DNA from: Incurvaria masculella
Taxonomy: Eukaryota; Arthropoda; Insecta; Lepidoptera; Incurvariidae
NCBI GenBank assembly: GCA_946894095.1
Contig: OX335657.1
Location: 930,001 to 994,000, forward strand
Reading direction: 5' to 3'
DNA: 64,000 bases
Shown in pieces: positions 11,330 to 23,183 of the stretch. The position numbers and the translations under genes were made by a program. How positions within the stretch are numbered: the first letter of the stretch is position 1; each line of letters opens with the position of its first letter. The notes below the pieces were generated by a model. It saw only the letters and a program-made list of their open reading frames with translations, was not told the DNA's origin and did no database searches.

Positions 11330-11610
11330 GATATCTATATTAAAGCATTGTAATGAAATTTTGAAATCATTAAAATTACATTTTGGTCTATACATTCGAC
11401 TGGAGCAGGGTTCTAATTCGCAACCCTGCGATCTTTAGATTACAGGGCATGGCTCTACCACTGAGTCAATTTTCTCGATTATATTCGAATGGATCGAACG
11501 TTTCCCTTGCCTACTATAAGATGGCGCTGATTTCGCATAGTAATTCTAAGCTAAGGCATTATGACTGCAATGAATGAGATATCAACCTAATTACTGTCGT
11601 CACCAAAGTT
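11330..11610. repeat. Repeat shared with 27545-28150, containing a tRNA-like stretch
   Basis: 11505-11610 (GCTGATTTCGC, CTAAGCTAAGG, GACTGCAATGA, GATATCAACCTAA) is matched inverted at 27545-27650. 11335-11360 resembles family D arms. A decayed tRNA-like stretch lies at 11400-11465 on the - strand (CAGTGGTAGAGCC plus an imperfect B box). Probably a degraded non-autonomous element. Confidence 0.55.
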
Positions 11611-12312
11611 TATTTTTGCATCGGTATTCAGTACATTGTTTTATTAGTTAGTATTAAGTTACTTATTATTAACTAGACGTTAGAAATGATGTTCAAAACT
11701 TTGGACCTGCCGATCCTGTGTAGCCTTCGTCGCTGGCTGTTTCATATATTTATTGGACACTTGACCCGTATAGCTCGATCGATACAATCGAACTAGCATC
11801 ACTTTTTCTACAAAACCGCAACGTAAATACATTTTCAAGATATTTATTCCATATGTGTATCTATGAATGGTGGACGCCAAAGGACGTATAATATGTTGCT
11901 TGCTTTGCTAATGCCAGTTTACAATTAATAATTCACTAGATACTCGTAAGTCTTTCAGTCTTTGATTAACGAGTTTTTGTAATAACACTCCAAGCGTCTT
12001 GTTGTTCCAAAGAAGAATAAACTAATGGCTTTTGGATCCAAATATTCCGAGAATCGCGCTGTATCCAGCAGCCAAATTGTGAAAATCGTAACCGGTTGCT
12101 CCAGTAAGCATGTTAACGCACTAATTGATGGCAAAATGGCCGACATCCGGCGCTGCTGTGCCGCGCCACCTCCCCCCCCCCCCCCCGCCTCCCGCCCGCG
12201 CACCGCTCGCCCGCGCTTCCGGTATGCAGGACAGCCTCCGGCGCCGCGGCAGCCACAGCCTGTCGACAAACACCAGCACAAAAACACTTCTGTTAAAACA
12301 GATACATTCCGT
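11611..12312. other. No gene recognised; GC-rich patch with poly-C
   Basis: A GC-rich patch at about 12135-12255 includes a run of about 16 C at 12172-12187. It opens several overlapping frames on both strands rich in P, R and G, which is a composition artefact. The motif CCGACATCCGG also occurs at about 29870 beside another GC-rich patch. Confidence 0.45.
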
Positions 12313-12402
12313 CCGTGTTGGTACCATCGTATTGGATGAAGAGTTAGTCGAGTCGGCAACAAAGCTTTACCGTGTTATCCATCCAGTAACCGTACTCATA
12401 AA
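12313..12402 (+). repeat. SINE body fragment
   Basis: GTTGGTACCATCGTATTGGATGAA followed by GTCGAGTCGGCAA, CCGTGTT and CCATCCAGT follows the body of the SINE family in order. No head or tail is present. Confidence 0.65.
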
Positions 12403-12872
12403 TTGAAGATCCTGAAATAGCACCTATTTCTTTCGGGAATGCAGTGTATTGGGTATATTATGACCAGTTACTTAAAAATGTAGGTGAAAATACTTACTAT
12501 GCTATCCCCGTTAATGTAGGCTAATACGAAATAGGATAATGGCATTACCATCTCAGCTATGTAGTTCTCGCGCTTCTTGAACTGGCGTATTTTTATATGT
12601 GCTCTTCGATTACGGGCGCTAAGGACTTGAACCATTTGGCCCTGGTAAGATCTTCTTGGTCATCTGGACATACCGGTTCAACCCAATCCTGATCCAATCT
12701 GTGCCTGCTCAGATTGGAGCAGGCACAGATTTGTCAATACGTACATACGATATAAAATTACATCGTTTGACGCTATGAGATCTGTGATGCAAAGTACATT
12801 TTGCAATTGAAAGTTTTTTTTAAACATATTTCATAACCTCCAACAATTGTACTAGTTATTTATGTAAGCATA
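12403..12872. other. No gene recognised
   Basis: Unassigned. AATCTGTGCCTGCTC and its inverse GAGCAGGCACAGATT abut at about 12697-12731, forming a small perfect hairpin. Confidence 0.45.
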
Positions 12873-13623
12873 CAGTGTACTGATGCGTCGATTATCCGAA
12901 CGTCGGTCATCCGAACAACCGCTTATCCGAACAGCGTGTTTCTCTCGAGGCGAGAAACCACTCCGCGTAGTCGCTACACCGCCCTTCCCTACGCTCGTCG
13001 TTCACCGCACCAACGCAACGCACTGCCTCCGCCTTCGTCGGAAATGGTTTTTTTAAATTTCGTATTGGTATTTTATAAAGAGTTTTAAGTGAAACTTCTT
13101 TGTTGGCCCGTCTACAATTTTCAAGCGTTACGAAAAATGAGGATCGCTTGAAAGGAATGTTCAGTTATGTGTGGGGGAACCGGCAGTGAAGTAGAGTGCC
13201 TAAGCAGCGTCCTCTCTCTAACAAATATACTAGCTGTGAAAGGGATGACTGCGGGTAGGAAGCGGGGAGAGAGGGGGGAGGAATATGCGTAGCAAAATAT
13301 TGACAAGTTATAACACTGGGATGGGGTGACGGCACGGGGAGAGGTAGAAGCAGTGGTGCTACGGTTGTTTCGTAATGCTGCGTGATCTTGTTGATTTTCA
13401 TTTGAGATGATAACCGCATCCTTACTTTTCTCAAATTGGTCAATGAAAAAATTTTAATACGTAGTTTAATTTTATTTACACATGATAAACAAGAAGTTTC
13501 GTTTCAATCGCGCATATGCTCCAGCGGGTGCTAAAAAAATATATTAAGTAGTTCATTATCCGAAAAATATATTTTCCGAACACCCATATATCAATTCTTT
13601 CGGATAATCGATGCTCTGTACTG
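12873..13623. mobile_element. pogo/Tigger-like non-autonomous DNA element
   Basis: Inverted ends: CAGTGTACTGATGCGTCGAT followed by TATCCGAA at the left; TTCGGATAATCGATGCTCTG followed by TACTG at the right. The left end is preceded by TA. CAGT...TTATCCGAA ends are typical of pogo-like members of the Tc1/mariner superfamily. Several TTATCCGAA copies lie just inside. The interior has no transposase frame; the overlapping frames at 13121-13443 look like noise. Confidence 0.7.
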
Positions 13624-14368
13624 ACAGACGCACACAATATTCGAACTGGCGAAAGCTTCTAAAAGTATCGGTCCTTCTCAGCGCAAGATTTTCGATGGAG
13701 CTCAATCATTTTCGTCTGAGTAAGCACAAAAACCCGAAGGGAATAGGCTCACCCACCCGTGCAAACACTTTGATAGGCGTTGTCACAAAATATCCACGAC
13801 ATTGGTTCTCCAGGGTGACCTTATAAATACTGGCGTCGATTGAGGGGCGTATCTTGGCAAAAACGAATTAGCCTCCTTTAGCGAAAAAAATGAAATTCTT
13901 AAATACAAATTTGTTAATTATTGGCGCAATCCAGATTTTTTTTGCTTTCAAACCGGAAATATTTAGTCATTGTTTTGTGTTTTTTTTTATCTCATCTTAT
14001 CTACAAGCGGCTATCTGAGCTATAGAAAATTTTCACGAGAATCGGTTGAGAAGTGCGATCTGTAGAGGAGAACAGACGGACATACCAAAACATTTTTTCC
14101 GAATCTGAAACGGAGAGATTTCGACCTTCGCTCAGTCAATTAGGGGTTTTGCAGGTACCTTTAAGATCTGTGTAAACTCTGAGAGTAAACTTGCAAGAAA
14201 CTAAATAAATGTTTAATTAGCTTTCAAGTTTCACATGTCACGAGCACCATAAAAATCTAATACAAAACTTACAAAATAAACTCAGTACATGTACAATCTA
14301 TAGAACAAAACCTTAAGTAAAAATAAAGTTATACAATCAATATCGTCAATCGAATACTGCCTATACAT
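13624..14368. other. Unassigned; 3' flank of the Tom40-like gene
   Basis: No gene recognised. On the - strand an ATTAAA at 14216-14211 could serve as a polyadenylation signal for the Tom40-like gene, about 155 bases past its stop. Confidence 0.4.
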
Positions 14369-15300
14369 TCATAAATCCAAGAAAAAACCGACGCCAAACT
14401 CAACGCTCCGCTGCCGATCCATCAACATGCTAGCCACGATCCTCAGAACTTTGAAGTCACTGTTCGGCTCTCTTAGATAGACATCCTTCTCAAAGTTGAA
14501 ACCGCCGGTCTGGTTCGAGTCGATGAAAGTCTTCAGACGGCTGTGTTCGGTCACGTTGTTCTGGACGGCGAGCGAGAAGGTCGTCTTGTCGAGAACTTCA
14601 GGCTGCCCGATAGCCGCTTGTAGAAGCAAATCTGAAAGGCGTTGCTGCCGATGGTCGTGGACACGCTGCCGCTCGAAGGGCAGTAGCGGGCGCTGAGCGT
14701 GACTTCCGGACGGGCACTCGACGAGAGAGGAGACGAGGACACCTCGGCGCCGACGCTGAAATCTTTGGTCACGCTGTGCAGGTACTGAGCCACGATTTTG
14801 AAACTTTGGGGGTTGACGTCTTCGGCGCCTATCGATACGGAGCCACACCCGTCGCCGGCCGCTCTACCGATCGTCATTTCCACTTCGGAAGACGTGATGT
14901 CTTTGATCTTGGAGGAGACCTTCACGCTGAATCCGTCGTCGATGTCCTCGCTGTAGGTGACGGTGGCGGAGCCCCGAAGGTCGACCAGCACTTCGTTCCT
15001 GTCCACCTTCGGCGCCATCTCCCTGTGGAGGAAGCGGGCGAAGGATCTGTTGGCGACCTTCTTGTACCTGTAGTCGTACTGCTGCGAGATCTTGAACTTG
15101 CCGGCGATGTCGCGGAGGGTGGCGATCTTGGCGCCCACGAAGCAGTCGGGGTAGACGCTCTTGGACATAGAGTGGATGTCTGACAGGTACTGCGGTTCCC
15201 CGCGGAACAGCACGGAGGTCACTGGGCACTTTTTTTTCGGAAGTAAGTTGTTTAGGAAGTTGGTGACTTCGCCGGCGACGGAAGCCTCGCTTGGTTCCAT
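14369..15300 (-). pseudogene. Tom40-like mitochondrial import pore gene, intronless, one frameshift
   Basis: Tom40 is the beta-barrel channel of the outer-membrane TOM complex. Here the - strand frame from ATG 15300 (context CAACAATGG) matches the family along its length. YPDCFVGAKI followed by an FKISQQYDY strand corresponds to Tom40's FP..FEGAKL...FQVSHT region. VLVDLRGSATV, FKIVAQYLHSVTKDFSVGAE, TLSARY and NAFQICFYKRLSGSLKF correspond to later strands. The frame then runs to a stop at 14551. The downstream frame carries the expected C-terminus, with FIDSNQTGGFNFEK (like Tom40's LDSNW..GVLEK) and a final VEFGVGFFLDL ending at 14369. The frames join near 14590-14600, consistent with one missing base. 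No introns over about 310 codons suggests a retroposed paralog; flies have an intronless testis paralog. It is either a recent pseudogene or a gene with an assembly error. Confidence 0.82.
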
Positions 15301-17689
15301 TGTTGGTAGACACAATGTTTATCGGCTTATTTGAACTTGACGGCGCGATCTGTCAGCGTGAGCGCGGGGACGTGGCTGTTTATTTTTAAACCGGCTGATT
15401 GAAGCGACAATGGATCGCTCTAGCTGCCAGTGACGGACCAACATCATTATGTGTGTTGTCGGCCGAATTTATAAATGCGAGGATCAACACATATAAGTAT
15501 TTACCCGACTGCGAAAGAAGGAGGGTTATGTTTTTCGAGTGTATGTATGTATGTTTTTAAATATATTTTCACAGCGTCATAGAGTGGAGTACCCCCCAAC
15601 TATCTTAATATTAAAATACGTACTCAAATTATTATTTTCCCCCTTTTTTTTACTTATTCGAACTTACCGATTTTGATGAAGTCAAGGCAGAGAGGTAATT
15701 CGATATCCGAAGATGACTACGTTTAAATAAGGTTAACGTTTGATTAGCGTCACTTTTCGTGAAATGTATTAGCTCAATAAATAATCCTTCAATCGTTTTC
15801 ACAAAAAGTGACCTGTTTAGTCATACATTTGTCCATGATCTTGACGTTGGTGTGCCGGTCTAAGTCGCACCAAATTCCGGATTTCCGGGAGCTGCCGCGC
15901 CGCCCCGACCCCCTTCCTTGCTCTCGTATTTTATACACATTACCTGACGTGCATTCGGTACTGTATACAATGCCGAGGTAATGTATGAAGTAATCATATT
16001 TCATGCATTATCTGAATGTTTTAAGGAGACATTCTCCGACGTTTCGAGCTGATCGTTCAGCCCGTTGTCAAGGAGGCAGCCGCCACGTTCGTACGCAGAC
16101 GACTGCTGCGTGCGAAGCCGCTGAAACGAATTCCTTTAATTCAGAGACCAAGCTAAACAGGTTTTCCGGGAACTATATCCTTGGAGGAATTGTACCAAAT
16201 AGCGACCTCTGTGCTAACTAAGTATTGAGCGCCGAAGTTTCCAAGAAAACAAAAGCAACTCGTTATCTAGCGCCAGCACACGGTCCGATTGTGGGGAATA
16301 GGGCGGTGCGAACCGAATTTGAATGCGAGTCGACTCTTTGTTCCGGCTCGGATTCGACTCCACTAATTGGCTCGGCGAAAGTTTCACGTGCGGATTCGGG
16401 ATTCGGTCGACACGGTGCTCGCAGCGCGCTCGGTGTAGCTCGCGGTGGGGACTCGGGAGTTTGGGATGTACACCAACTTTTAGAGCATTGTGCACGGAGC
16501 TGGACACACATTCTTACATTTCAATGCTACTTAAGTTAGTGCTCAAATTAATTCATATGATTTCAATCGCAAAATCAAGCATATATTTTCTCCTGCAAAT
16601 CCTGTACGGTTTGAGCACTTGGGTTTTGACATTTTAATTATATAATCTTATTATAATTTAATTTTGACTAAGTAACTACATTTTCAATGGGAAAACAATT
16701 CATCGGTCTTAAAATATTGTAAGCACTAAATCACAAGCTCAAAAAAAGATTATTGGAAATCCATTTCGACATAAATTGAAAAAACAAAAGTTACACGTAA
16801 GTACCGGGACATTATGAAACAGCACCAAAAATATTCAAGCAGCACTAAAAATAATAAATCTGTAGGTACCTACGAATATTGAAACTACCCTACATAAAAA
16901 TTACGCAACACAGACAAATTTAAAAAAGCATCAAAAAATATTATGTTGACATCAAAACGTGATAAACACCATCAAACATTTTAAATCAGCACCAAGAATA
17001 GTAAAATACCATAAAAAAATATAAAGCAGCAACAAACATAAATTGTATTCTTTATTTATCATCCAATTTGTCATATTTTAACATTAGCCAGTTCAGCAAA
17101 ACAAAACACAGCGAAGAAGAACTGGCAAAAATCTTGGCTTTATTTTTTTTCCACGTCCACTTAGTCCATTTTACAAAAGCATTTTAAATTGAATTTGAAT
17201 TCATGAAATATCACTTTATTTGAAAAGGCTATCTGTACCGCCATCTAACATGTTACTAATCGGAGCAATCCGATACTTCCCTTATTAAACTGACGAATAT
17301 GGTTTTAAATTTGTCGTATATGCTCTTGAAATATTAACATTTCCTAAAAGTTTTCCAATATCGCAGGCTTGTGTGTGTTCCAATAATTCCGCGCCAGGCC
17401 GACTTAATGGCCGGCCCTGTTAAGAATTGATTTAAATTCAATCCGCCACGGCGTCCATTATCGATTCCGAATTTCCGTCTGCGGGCCGAGAGCCTCATTT
17501 ATTTACTGCTCTGATAAACAATACTCTCCCACTCCGCTGTGTACCCAGCCCTCGGCTGGCGGCCATTGTTGACTCTCTGTGCCCGACTTGAAGTGCTGAT
17601 GGGCGATCTGAATGCGACCAACTGGAAAGAGTATCGGAGTTGAAGCCTTCGTTTTGGTGTCACAACGAAATGAATGACTTCCCCAGGTT
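15301..17689. other. No gene recognised
   Basis: 15301-15430 is the 5' flank of the Tom40-like gene. 15500-15560 has CGAAAGAAGGAGGGTTATG followed by (GTAT)n, which looks like repeat debris. 16225-16520 is CpG-richer and opens frames on both strands without a recognisable domain. The remainder is AT-rich. Confidence 0.4.
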
Positions 17690-17885
17690 TGACATTATAT
17701 TTTTGTTTTCATTGATACTCACAAACTAGCTTACAGTAGTTCATCAATCTTAATTGCTCTCAATGATCATTATCTATACATTGGTGAAGAGCAAACTCGT
17801 GACTACCATAAGGACATCTTATTCTTAATGAGGTATTATAATCTAAATTATTCAGGTGTAAAGAGCCGTGGTCATTTTTAACACA
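17690..17885 (-). repeat. Repeat family I, probably a LINE 3' region
   Basis: The - strand shares TTTACACCTGAATAATTTAGAT, AATAAGATGTC, TATGGTAGTCA, GAGTTTGCTCTTCACCAATGT and CTAGTTTGT in order with 39020-39200 on the + strand. Only the 3' part of the parent element is visible; its identity is inferred. Confidence 0.65.
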
Positions 17886-19765
17886 AGGTTGTATTAATGA
17901 AATATAAGTTAGTAGATATATAGATAGAAAGAACGGTCAGATTTTCATATCACTTCACTTAAAAGAAGCCGCTTTCGCAAGTCTCTTTCACTTCAAGATT
18001 GACATCAATATTCGAATATTTCTCTATTGCTGGCGGAGTAATGACATGAAAATAATTCACCATAAACCAGTGAAAAACCACGGAGTTCTAAGAACAGGCG
18101 GATATAGTACCTAGTATCTTACGCATTCGAAACCCTTATTCAATGTATCTTATGACGTCTGTGTATCCGTCTGTAGGTATCGGTCTCTTTATCTGTCCGT
18201 CCGCTTATAGGTAACCACTTAACCGATTTTTATGCAATTTATCTACGTATTTATTATGCTACGCTGGATTCTTGAATCACAAATCACAATTCCAAATCAC
18301 ATGAGGTCCCCACTCAGTGGTGTTAAAAGTCCGGGTAAAACCGAATGTTTTACGCCGAAATTTACGCAACACAATTTGAAAGTTACGTTCTCAAATGTAT
18401 CGATCCATTTCATCAGTCTCAGCTGGCTCGCAGAAAACTGTGAAGCAGATTTTCAGACGAGTTCACTGCATATCTAGAAATAAGTTGAAACGTGTGTGTT
18501 GGTGATAATGAGACCGGGTGTAACAGGGAGGGTGTATATGTGTGTGCATTGGAAATACGGGTAATAATTGTCACTGCAATGACGTGTAAAGGATGTGTAT
18601 GCGGGGAAATGGAGAAGTTGAGTTTAGATAAATTTGTGCGGCATCTAATATACAATTGGAAGAACCTAATAAAGGTATCGTATATTTTAAAAGGACTGTA
18701 TAAATAGACTCTAGATTTATATTGAGACTTGAGGAGAGCAACAGCCGGCGGGTTCCAAAGGATGTAAGTCAGGGTATTCATCACCACTCAGAAGCCCGAT
18801 TCTGCTATTTGTCCAATTTCAAACCATTCCGTATAAGTTATGTTTCCGTCAAACATAACACGCTAAGTTTCGAGTGCGGTTTCCAAAAATCGGTATTCAG
18901 CTAATTCACACACGCGTTTTGTTATTGTCTATGGAGTGGTTTGTCTTGCGCGCCGCCTACTGGGTAAAATAACCTGTCACAATTTTGACAGTTATTTTCT
19001 CACTCAAATATGACATACGAAAAGAAAGAGACAGCGATATGCCAACGTAACGTAGAAAAGTGATATTCGAAGTTCGGCGATGCGATGCTCCGAATTTGAC
19101 GAATAGAATTCTCAAAACCGCAAGTATCCGGCAAAACACACGGCCCACGAGAACATGAGCGCGCGTTACGAGTTTGCGCATGCTTTTTGCAAACTGCGCT
19201 AGTAGAATACCATTTCGCGCGAAACATGCGGTTTTGAGAAAACACAAACATAACGCGCGCAGTTATCAATTAGCAGAATAAGGCTTCTGGTGCACCAAAT
19301 ATGGCTCCAGTAAGAGAGCAGAAGCGGTCGAAATCCCACCTTTGCTTTATCCCCTGTTTACGCCAGTTACGTCCAGGTTGCCTGCGACACGATTGGAAGT
19401 TAGGTCAGTGCATAAATAAAGCTCCAGGTCATTAACGGCATTATCTTTCCCTTAGTACTTCCCTCCGGTCTTTTCTCGCTCCTTCCGGCCACCTGATGCT
19501 TGGTGCTGACTCGACACTCTCCGTCTCAGACATTTATATCTTCGAGCGTGTTTCAATTACTTTTAGCATTTTCGGCCCTTCCGAACCGTTTCCATACTTC
19601 TGCTGAGTAATCACTGCGAGGGGAGATTTTAATAGTCAATAAGAATTTCCGTTTGAGTGGCCACTCTGATGCGCCCAGCGAAAACGCTCAAGTCCATCGC
19701 GTAGTTTACTTTTGAAGCGCATATTTTGCGCTTGCGAAGGGGCCTTTAATTAAAAATGTCGGTTG
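17886..19765. other. No gene recognised; small foldback near 19095-19245
   Basis: TTCTCAAAACCGCA at about 19100 and its inverse TGCGGTTTTGAGAA at about 19227 bracket GC-rich sequence containing GCGCGTTACGAG, suggesting a small foldback element. The opposing frames at 18419-18787 have no recognisable domain. Confidence 0.4.
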
Positions 19766-20425
19766 CCTTTTTTAGGGTTCCGTAACGCAGAATGGCGTAA
19801 ATGGCAAAAACGGAACAATCCAGTATACATCATGGAGGTGACCTCCATGGTATACATAGAGAAATTATAACAAATGTTTTAAGAAAATGAGTGAATGGAT
19901 GAGAGCGCTTCTAAAGTCATAAAAAATAGGCCTCCCCCTCAAATATTTCAACTATATGTAGAGCAAAGAGTGTCGATGAAATCCGGTGGTGGAACTGAAA
20001 AAACTGGCCAAGTGCGAGTCGAATTCCCATACGAAGGGTTCCGTACCATCGTACAATATTTAGCAAAAAAAGTCATTTTTTGCATGGGGCTCCCTTTAAT
20101 TTTTATTATTTTTTAGTTTTACCCCTTTGTTGCTATAGCGGCAAAATAAATACATTATCTGTGAAAATTTCAGCTGCCTACCTATTACGGTTCATGAGAT
20201 ACAGCCCTGTGGCAGACGGACGGACGGACGGACGAATGGACGGACGGACGGACAGCGGAGGTTTGGTAATAGGGTTCCGTTGGAAACCTTTGTGTACGGA
20301 ACCCTAAAAACACATTAATAATTTATAAAAAATATGTCGTGTAGGTGTTGAGATATGGCAAATGCTCTTCCTGGCATGGAACCCTTCACTATGGTCCGAC
20401 ACGTGCTTGGCCTGCGAAGTGGCAT
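19766..20425 (+). repeat. Family A copy apparently split by another family A copy
   Basis: A + oriented left end (TTTTTTAGGGTTCCGTAAC) lies at 19766-19785. A matching right-end motif (GGAACCCTTC, GGTCCGACACGTGCTTGGCC) lies at 20378-20420. A complete copy in the opposite direction (19997-20310) sits between them. The simplest reading is insertion of one family member into another. Confidence 0.5.
19997..20310 (-). repeat. Family A repeat, copy 3
   Basis: Full-length inverted copy: AAAAAACTGGCCAAGTGCGA, GGGTTCCGTACCATCG, CATGAGATACAGCCCTGTGG, a (GGAC)n core, and GTGTACGGAACCCTAAAAA at the right end. Confidence 0.9.
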
Positions 20426-21594
20426 GGATACCAGTTTAAGTCCCAGTGTCATAAGTGTAAACGCCACTATTGCCAGAGATTTATTATATAGTAATATTAT
20501 TCAAGAACGGTTTGAATGAAAGTTTTAACTTGTACGTTTTAAAATGGATTACTGCTTTGTTTTAAAAATACAAGCATTTTCAGTGTACTTTAAGAGCATC
20601 CTCATACCTAAACATTTTGGACCAATTTTTGCGATTAAAACGAGATAGCCAGAGCCCGATGTCGCTTAGTTAGATCAGCTCGGAATAATTCTTTATTGTT
20701 TCGTTAAAGAAATTGGGAAAAGTTAAACATGTTCTTCGCTGAATGGGTAGATAATGCTCAGATCTTTGAAATGGTATTAGAATAAATATGAGTTCATATC
20801 AATACAAGCCGCAAACTTGAAAAGAATATAGAAAAAAATGTTGAAGTCAGTAGACATTTTTTTCCATGCATACCATATTAATTTCTGTAACATTTTTCTT
20901 TCCGTTTTGGTAGATCGTTCGCTGGAATTATACATGTATTTGTTTTCATGTTCTCATTCCAAGGAAGATCAGGAACTTAACGCAATCAAACCATCCGCAT
21001 TGGCTAGTATAATCATCGCAACAGGACCTAACATTTAATAGCCGGACCCAGTTGCGCGACCTTGAGTTAACGGTCTCTTTGTTTAGGTCACTTCTTAACG
21101 TCTCCAGTTTATTAAAATCGTTAAGTTTTTATGAAGCAAAGTCACATTTAATATATTTTCCGCGCATACCACTTAATTATTCAAGTAAATTGGAATGTTC
21201 TACATGAAAAGTTTTTTATTTTTAAAATAAATTGAACGAAATAAAACACTTTATCGTGCAATCGGAAATGACAACCCGCAAAAAAGGTAGCGAAGAAAAA
21301 TAAATGAACGATGAGTGTCCTTAGTCATCACTCAGACGATAATATTTTCAACGGGAAAACTCGAGCCCAGAAATAGGCTACGCAGCGAAAATGATAAAGT
21401 ATTTCATGGTGCTTTGTATCAAATACTTGCTTTACAAATACATTATAGGTATATTTTTGCCTCGGTGAACCGAGGCTCACCTATCGACAAATTCTGGAGA
21501 AGGTCAATTTTGGATCTATTTATTTGAGAAGAGTAAAGTATCTGGACTTTATTCGCAATGTTATTTAGAAGTTGAAAACTACGAATCCGTCCAA
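20426..21594. other. No gene recognised
   Basis: AT-rich unassigned DNA; nothing recognised on either strand. Confidence 0.4.
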
Positions 21595-21735
21595 AAGCCT
21601 GAGAAAATTGAGCTCTCGATACAAATGTAGTTTACTAAACATTTGAAAGCCACTGTTCCAGTTTACTTGATGTTTCGTATCAAGCAACAGATATCTGTGT
21701 CTTAACTTTTTTGTGTTTTATAAAAATAATCCTCT
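21595..21735 (+). repeat. MITE family E end fragment
   Basis: GATACAAATGTAGTTTACTA, GCCACTGTTCCAGTTTACTT and GATATCTGTGTCTTAAC align with the end of the element at 34299-34768. Only one end is visible. Confidence 0.6.
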
Positions 21736-22019
21736 GTCTAACTGCAGAAAAAAGAGAATTATCATAATTTGGTTTTGTTTTTTTTAAAAAAAAACAGCAG
21801 ATACTGATATTAGGGTAATTTTTGGATACTTACGTGTCTACTTTAAGAGGATAATGAGGTGGTCGTGTTCAATATAATGGCTCGTGCCTTATTCCTCACT
21901 CAATTTAAGAAATATGTTTCTGATATTTTCCTCATAAAATAAATTAACTGAGAGCTACATAACCTGTACGTTTTGGTTTTTTAATGAGTTATCTTATATC
22001 CATGATATAAGCCTCTAAA

Positions 22020-22122
22020 CGCCATCAAGTGCGTCAACGGAAAGCAGTGGTTCCGTACCGCTGAGGCCCGACTGGAGAGGCGTATTTCCATCAGTGGACG
22101 CAAACACGCTGACTGACTGAAG
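22020..22122 (+). repeat. RTE-type LINE 3'-end fragment
   Basis: ATCAAGTGCGTCAACGGAAA, CAGTGGTTCCGTACCGC and CAGTGGACGCAAACACGCTG followed by ACTGACTG match the last codons and tail of the RTE copies at 32395 and 47339. Heavily 5'-truncated. Confidence 0.8.
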
Positions 22123-22410
22123 CCTCTAAATATTTGTTGGGCCTTGCTATAAGTTTGAACTTACTGATTGCATTAATGTTGTTCCCTAAAGATTGAAAAA
22201 CCTATTTGACAATGACCTATTTGACGATCCTCTTTTCTGGTAGCTCCGTTAATAAATAAAGACACAAATGAATGAAAAAGTGACAGTTTTGGCGGAGCAA
22301 AGAGCTCTGAAAAGTAGCTGCGGTCCTACAATGCGTAGAGGTCTGCCTCTTCCGGCAGACCTAATTCCCATCATTGCAAAGAAAACAAAAATGCGCCGAT
22401 CGCATGAGTT

Positions 22411-22845
22411 CAGGGAGCCCATTCAGGTATGAGTGAGTTCGAATTCGTCGCTAAATATCAATTCACTTTTTTAATTACTTTATATTTCCACACTTCTTGA
22501 ACATCATTTTAGTTTGGTAAAAATAAATACTCATTAATACGTTGGAAGTATAAATAACAGTTCCGTTATTTAAATAATAATAGATTTCCCAGCTATTTTT
22601 AGGTTAACTCACTCCCGAACTCGAACTCACTCTTGCTCTGAATGGACCCCTGAAATAGCTGGGAAATATATTATTATTTAAATAACGGAACCGTTATTTA
22701 TACTTCCAACGTATTTACGGGACAAACCAGATTTTACCTAACTGTAATGATGTTCTAGAAGTGTGGAAACAGTAGCTATTTAAAAAAGTGAGTTGATATT
22801 TAGTGGCGAATTCGAACTCACTCTTACTCTGAATGGACCCCCTGA
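22411..22845. mobile_element. Two family C MITE copies, tail to tail
   Basis: The first copy (22411-22652) is bounded by CAGGGAGCCCATTCAG and CTGAATGGACCCCTG. The second (22653-22845) is inverted relative to it, lacks its left end and stops at CTGAATGGACCCCCTG. Together they form an inverted repeat of roughly 190 bp per arm centred near 22650, able to fold into a long hairpin. A single intact copy lies at 58666-58913. This pair ends about 95 bp upstream of the GTPase splice acceptor. Confidence 0.85.
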
Positions 22846-22940
22846 TCTACGACGTTTCAGTGAGGCTTTGAATGTATTTTGATTTACTTACCACTTATCT
22901 TCAAACCGTCAGACACTCACACCATTCTCTCTCGTTGCAG

Positions 22941-23137
22941 ATCGTCGCGGCGCGTCGTGCGCGCGCGCAGCCATGTGGTCCAACAAGAGCAAGATGGCGG
23001 AGTCGTGCGGGGCGGCGGCGGCGGGGGGCGCGGGCGGTGCGGGGGAGGAGACCGAAGTGAAGGTGGTGCTCGTGGGAGACTCGCAGTGCGGCAAGACGGC
23101 GCTAGTTCAGCGCTTCATCTCGGATAACTTCACGGAG
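22941..23137 (+). CDS. Rnd/RhoE-like Rho GTPase, first coding exon (CDS 22973-23137)
   Basis: A pyrimidine-rich acceptor (TTCTCTCTCGTTGCAG) ends at 22940, so the exon probably begins at 22941 with a short 5' UTR and at least one noncoding exon upstream. ATG 22973 opens 55 codons. The N-terminus is Ala/Gly-rich (GAAAAGGAGGAGEE), followed by KVVLVGDSQCGKTALVQRF with the P-loop at residues 35-42. The exon ends TTC ACG GAG|GTGGGT at 23137, phase 0. DSQCGKTAL matches the Rnd branch of the Rho family, membrane-associated regulators of actin and adhesion. The DNA is GC-rich, unlike its surroundings. The next coding exon is at 51678. Confidence 0.88.
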
Positions 23138-23183
23138 GTGGGTTGATGGATACTGTTTGCAAACAGAGCCCGGAGTCCCAGCT

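Noticed and set aside
12025..12406. Overlapping proline/arginine-rich frames on both strands
   Set aside because: They come from a C/G-rich low-complexity patch; open on four frames at once, with no conserved motif.
14776..15183. 135-codon + strand frame and other frames over 14.4-15.3 kb
   Set aside because: Shadows of the GC-rich Tom40-like coding sequence on the opposite strand.
16225..16637. Possible gene in the GC-richer stretch
   Set aside because: Frames open on both strands with no recognisable domain or splice structure; could be a promoter or noncoding exon but nothing supports it.
22872..23060. 62-codon arginine-rich frame over exon 1 of the GTPase
   Set aside because: Wrong frame; the neighbouring frame encodes the P-loop GTPase start and has matching splice sites.
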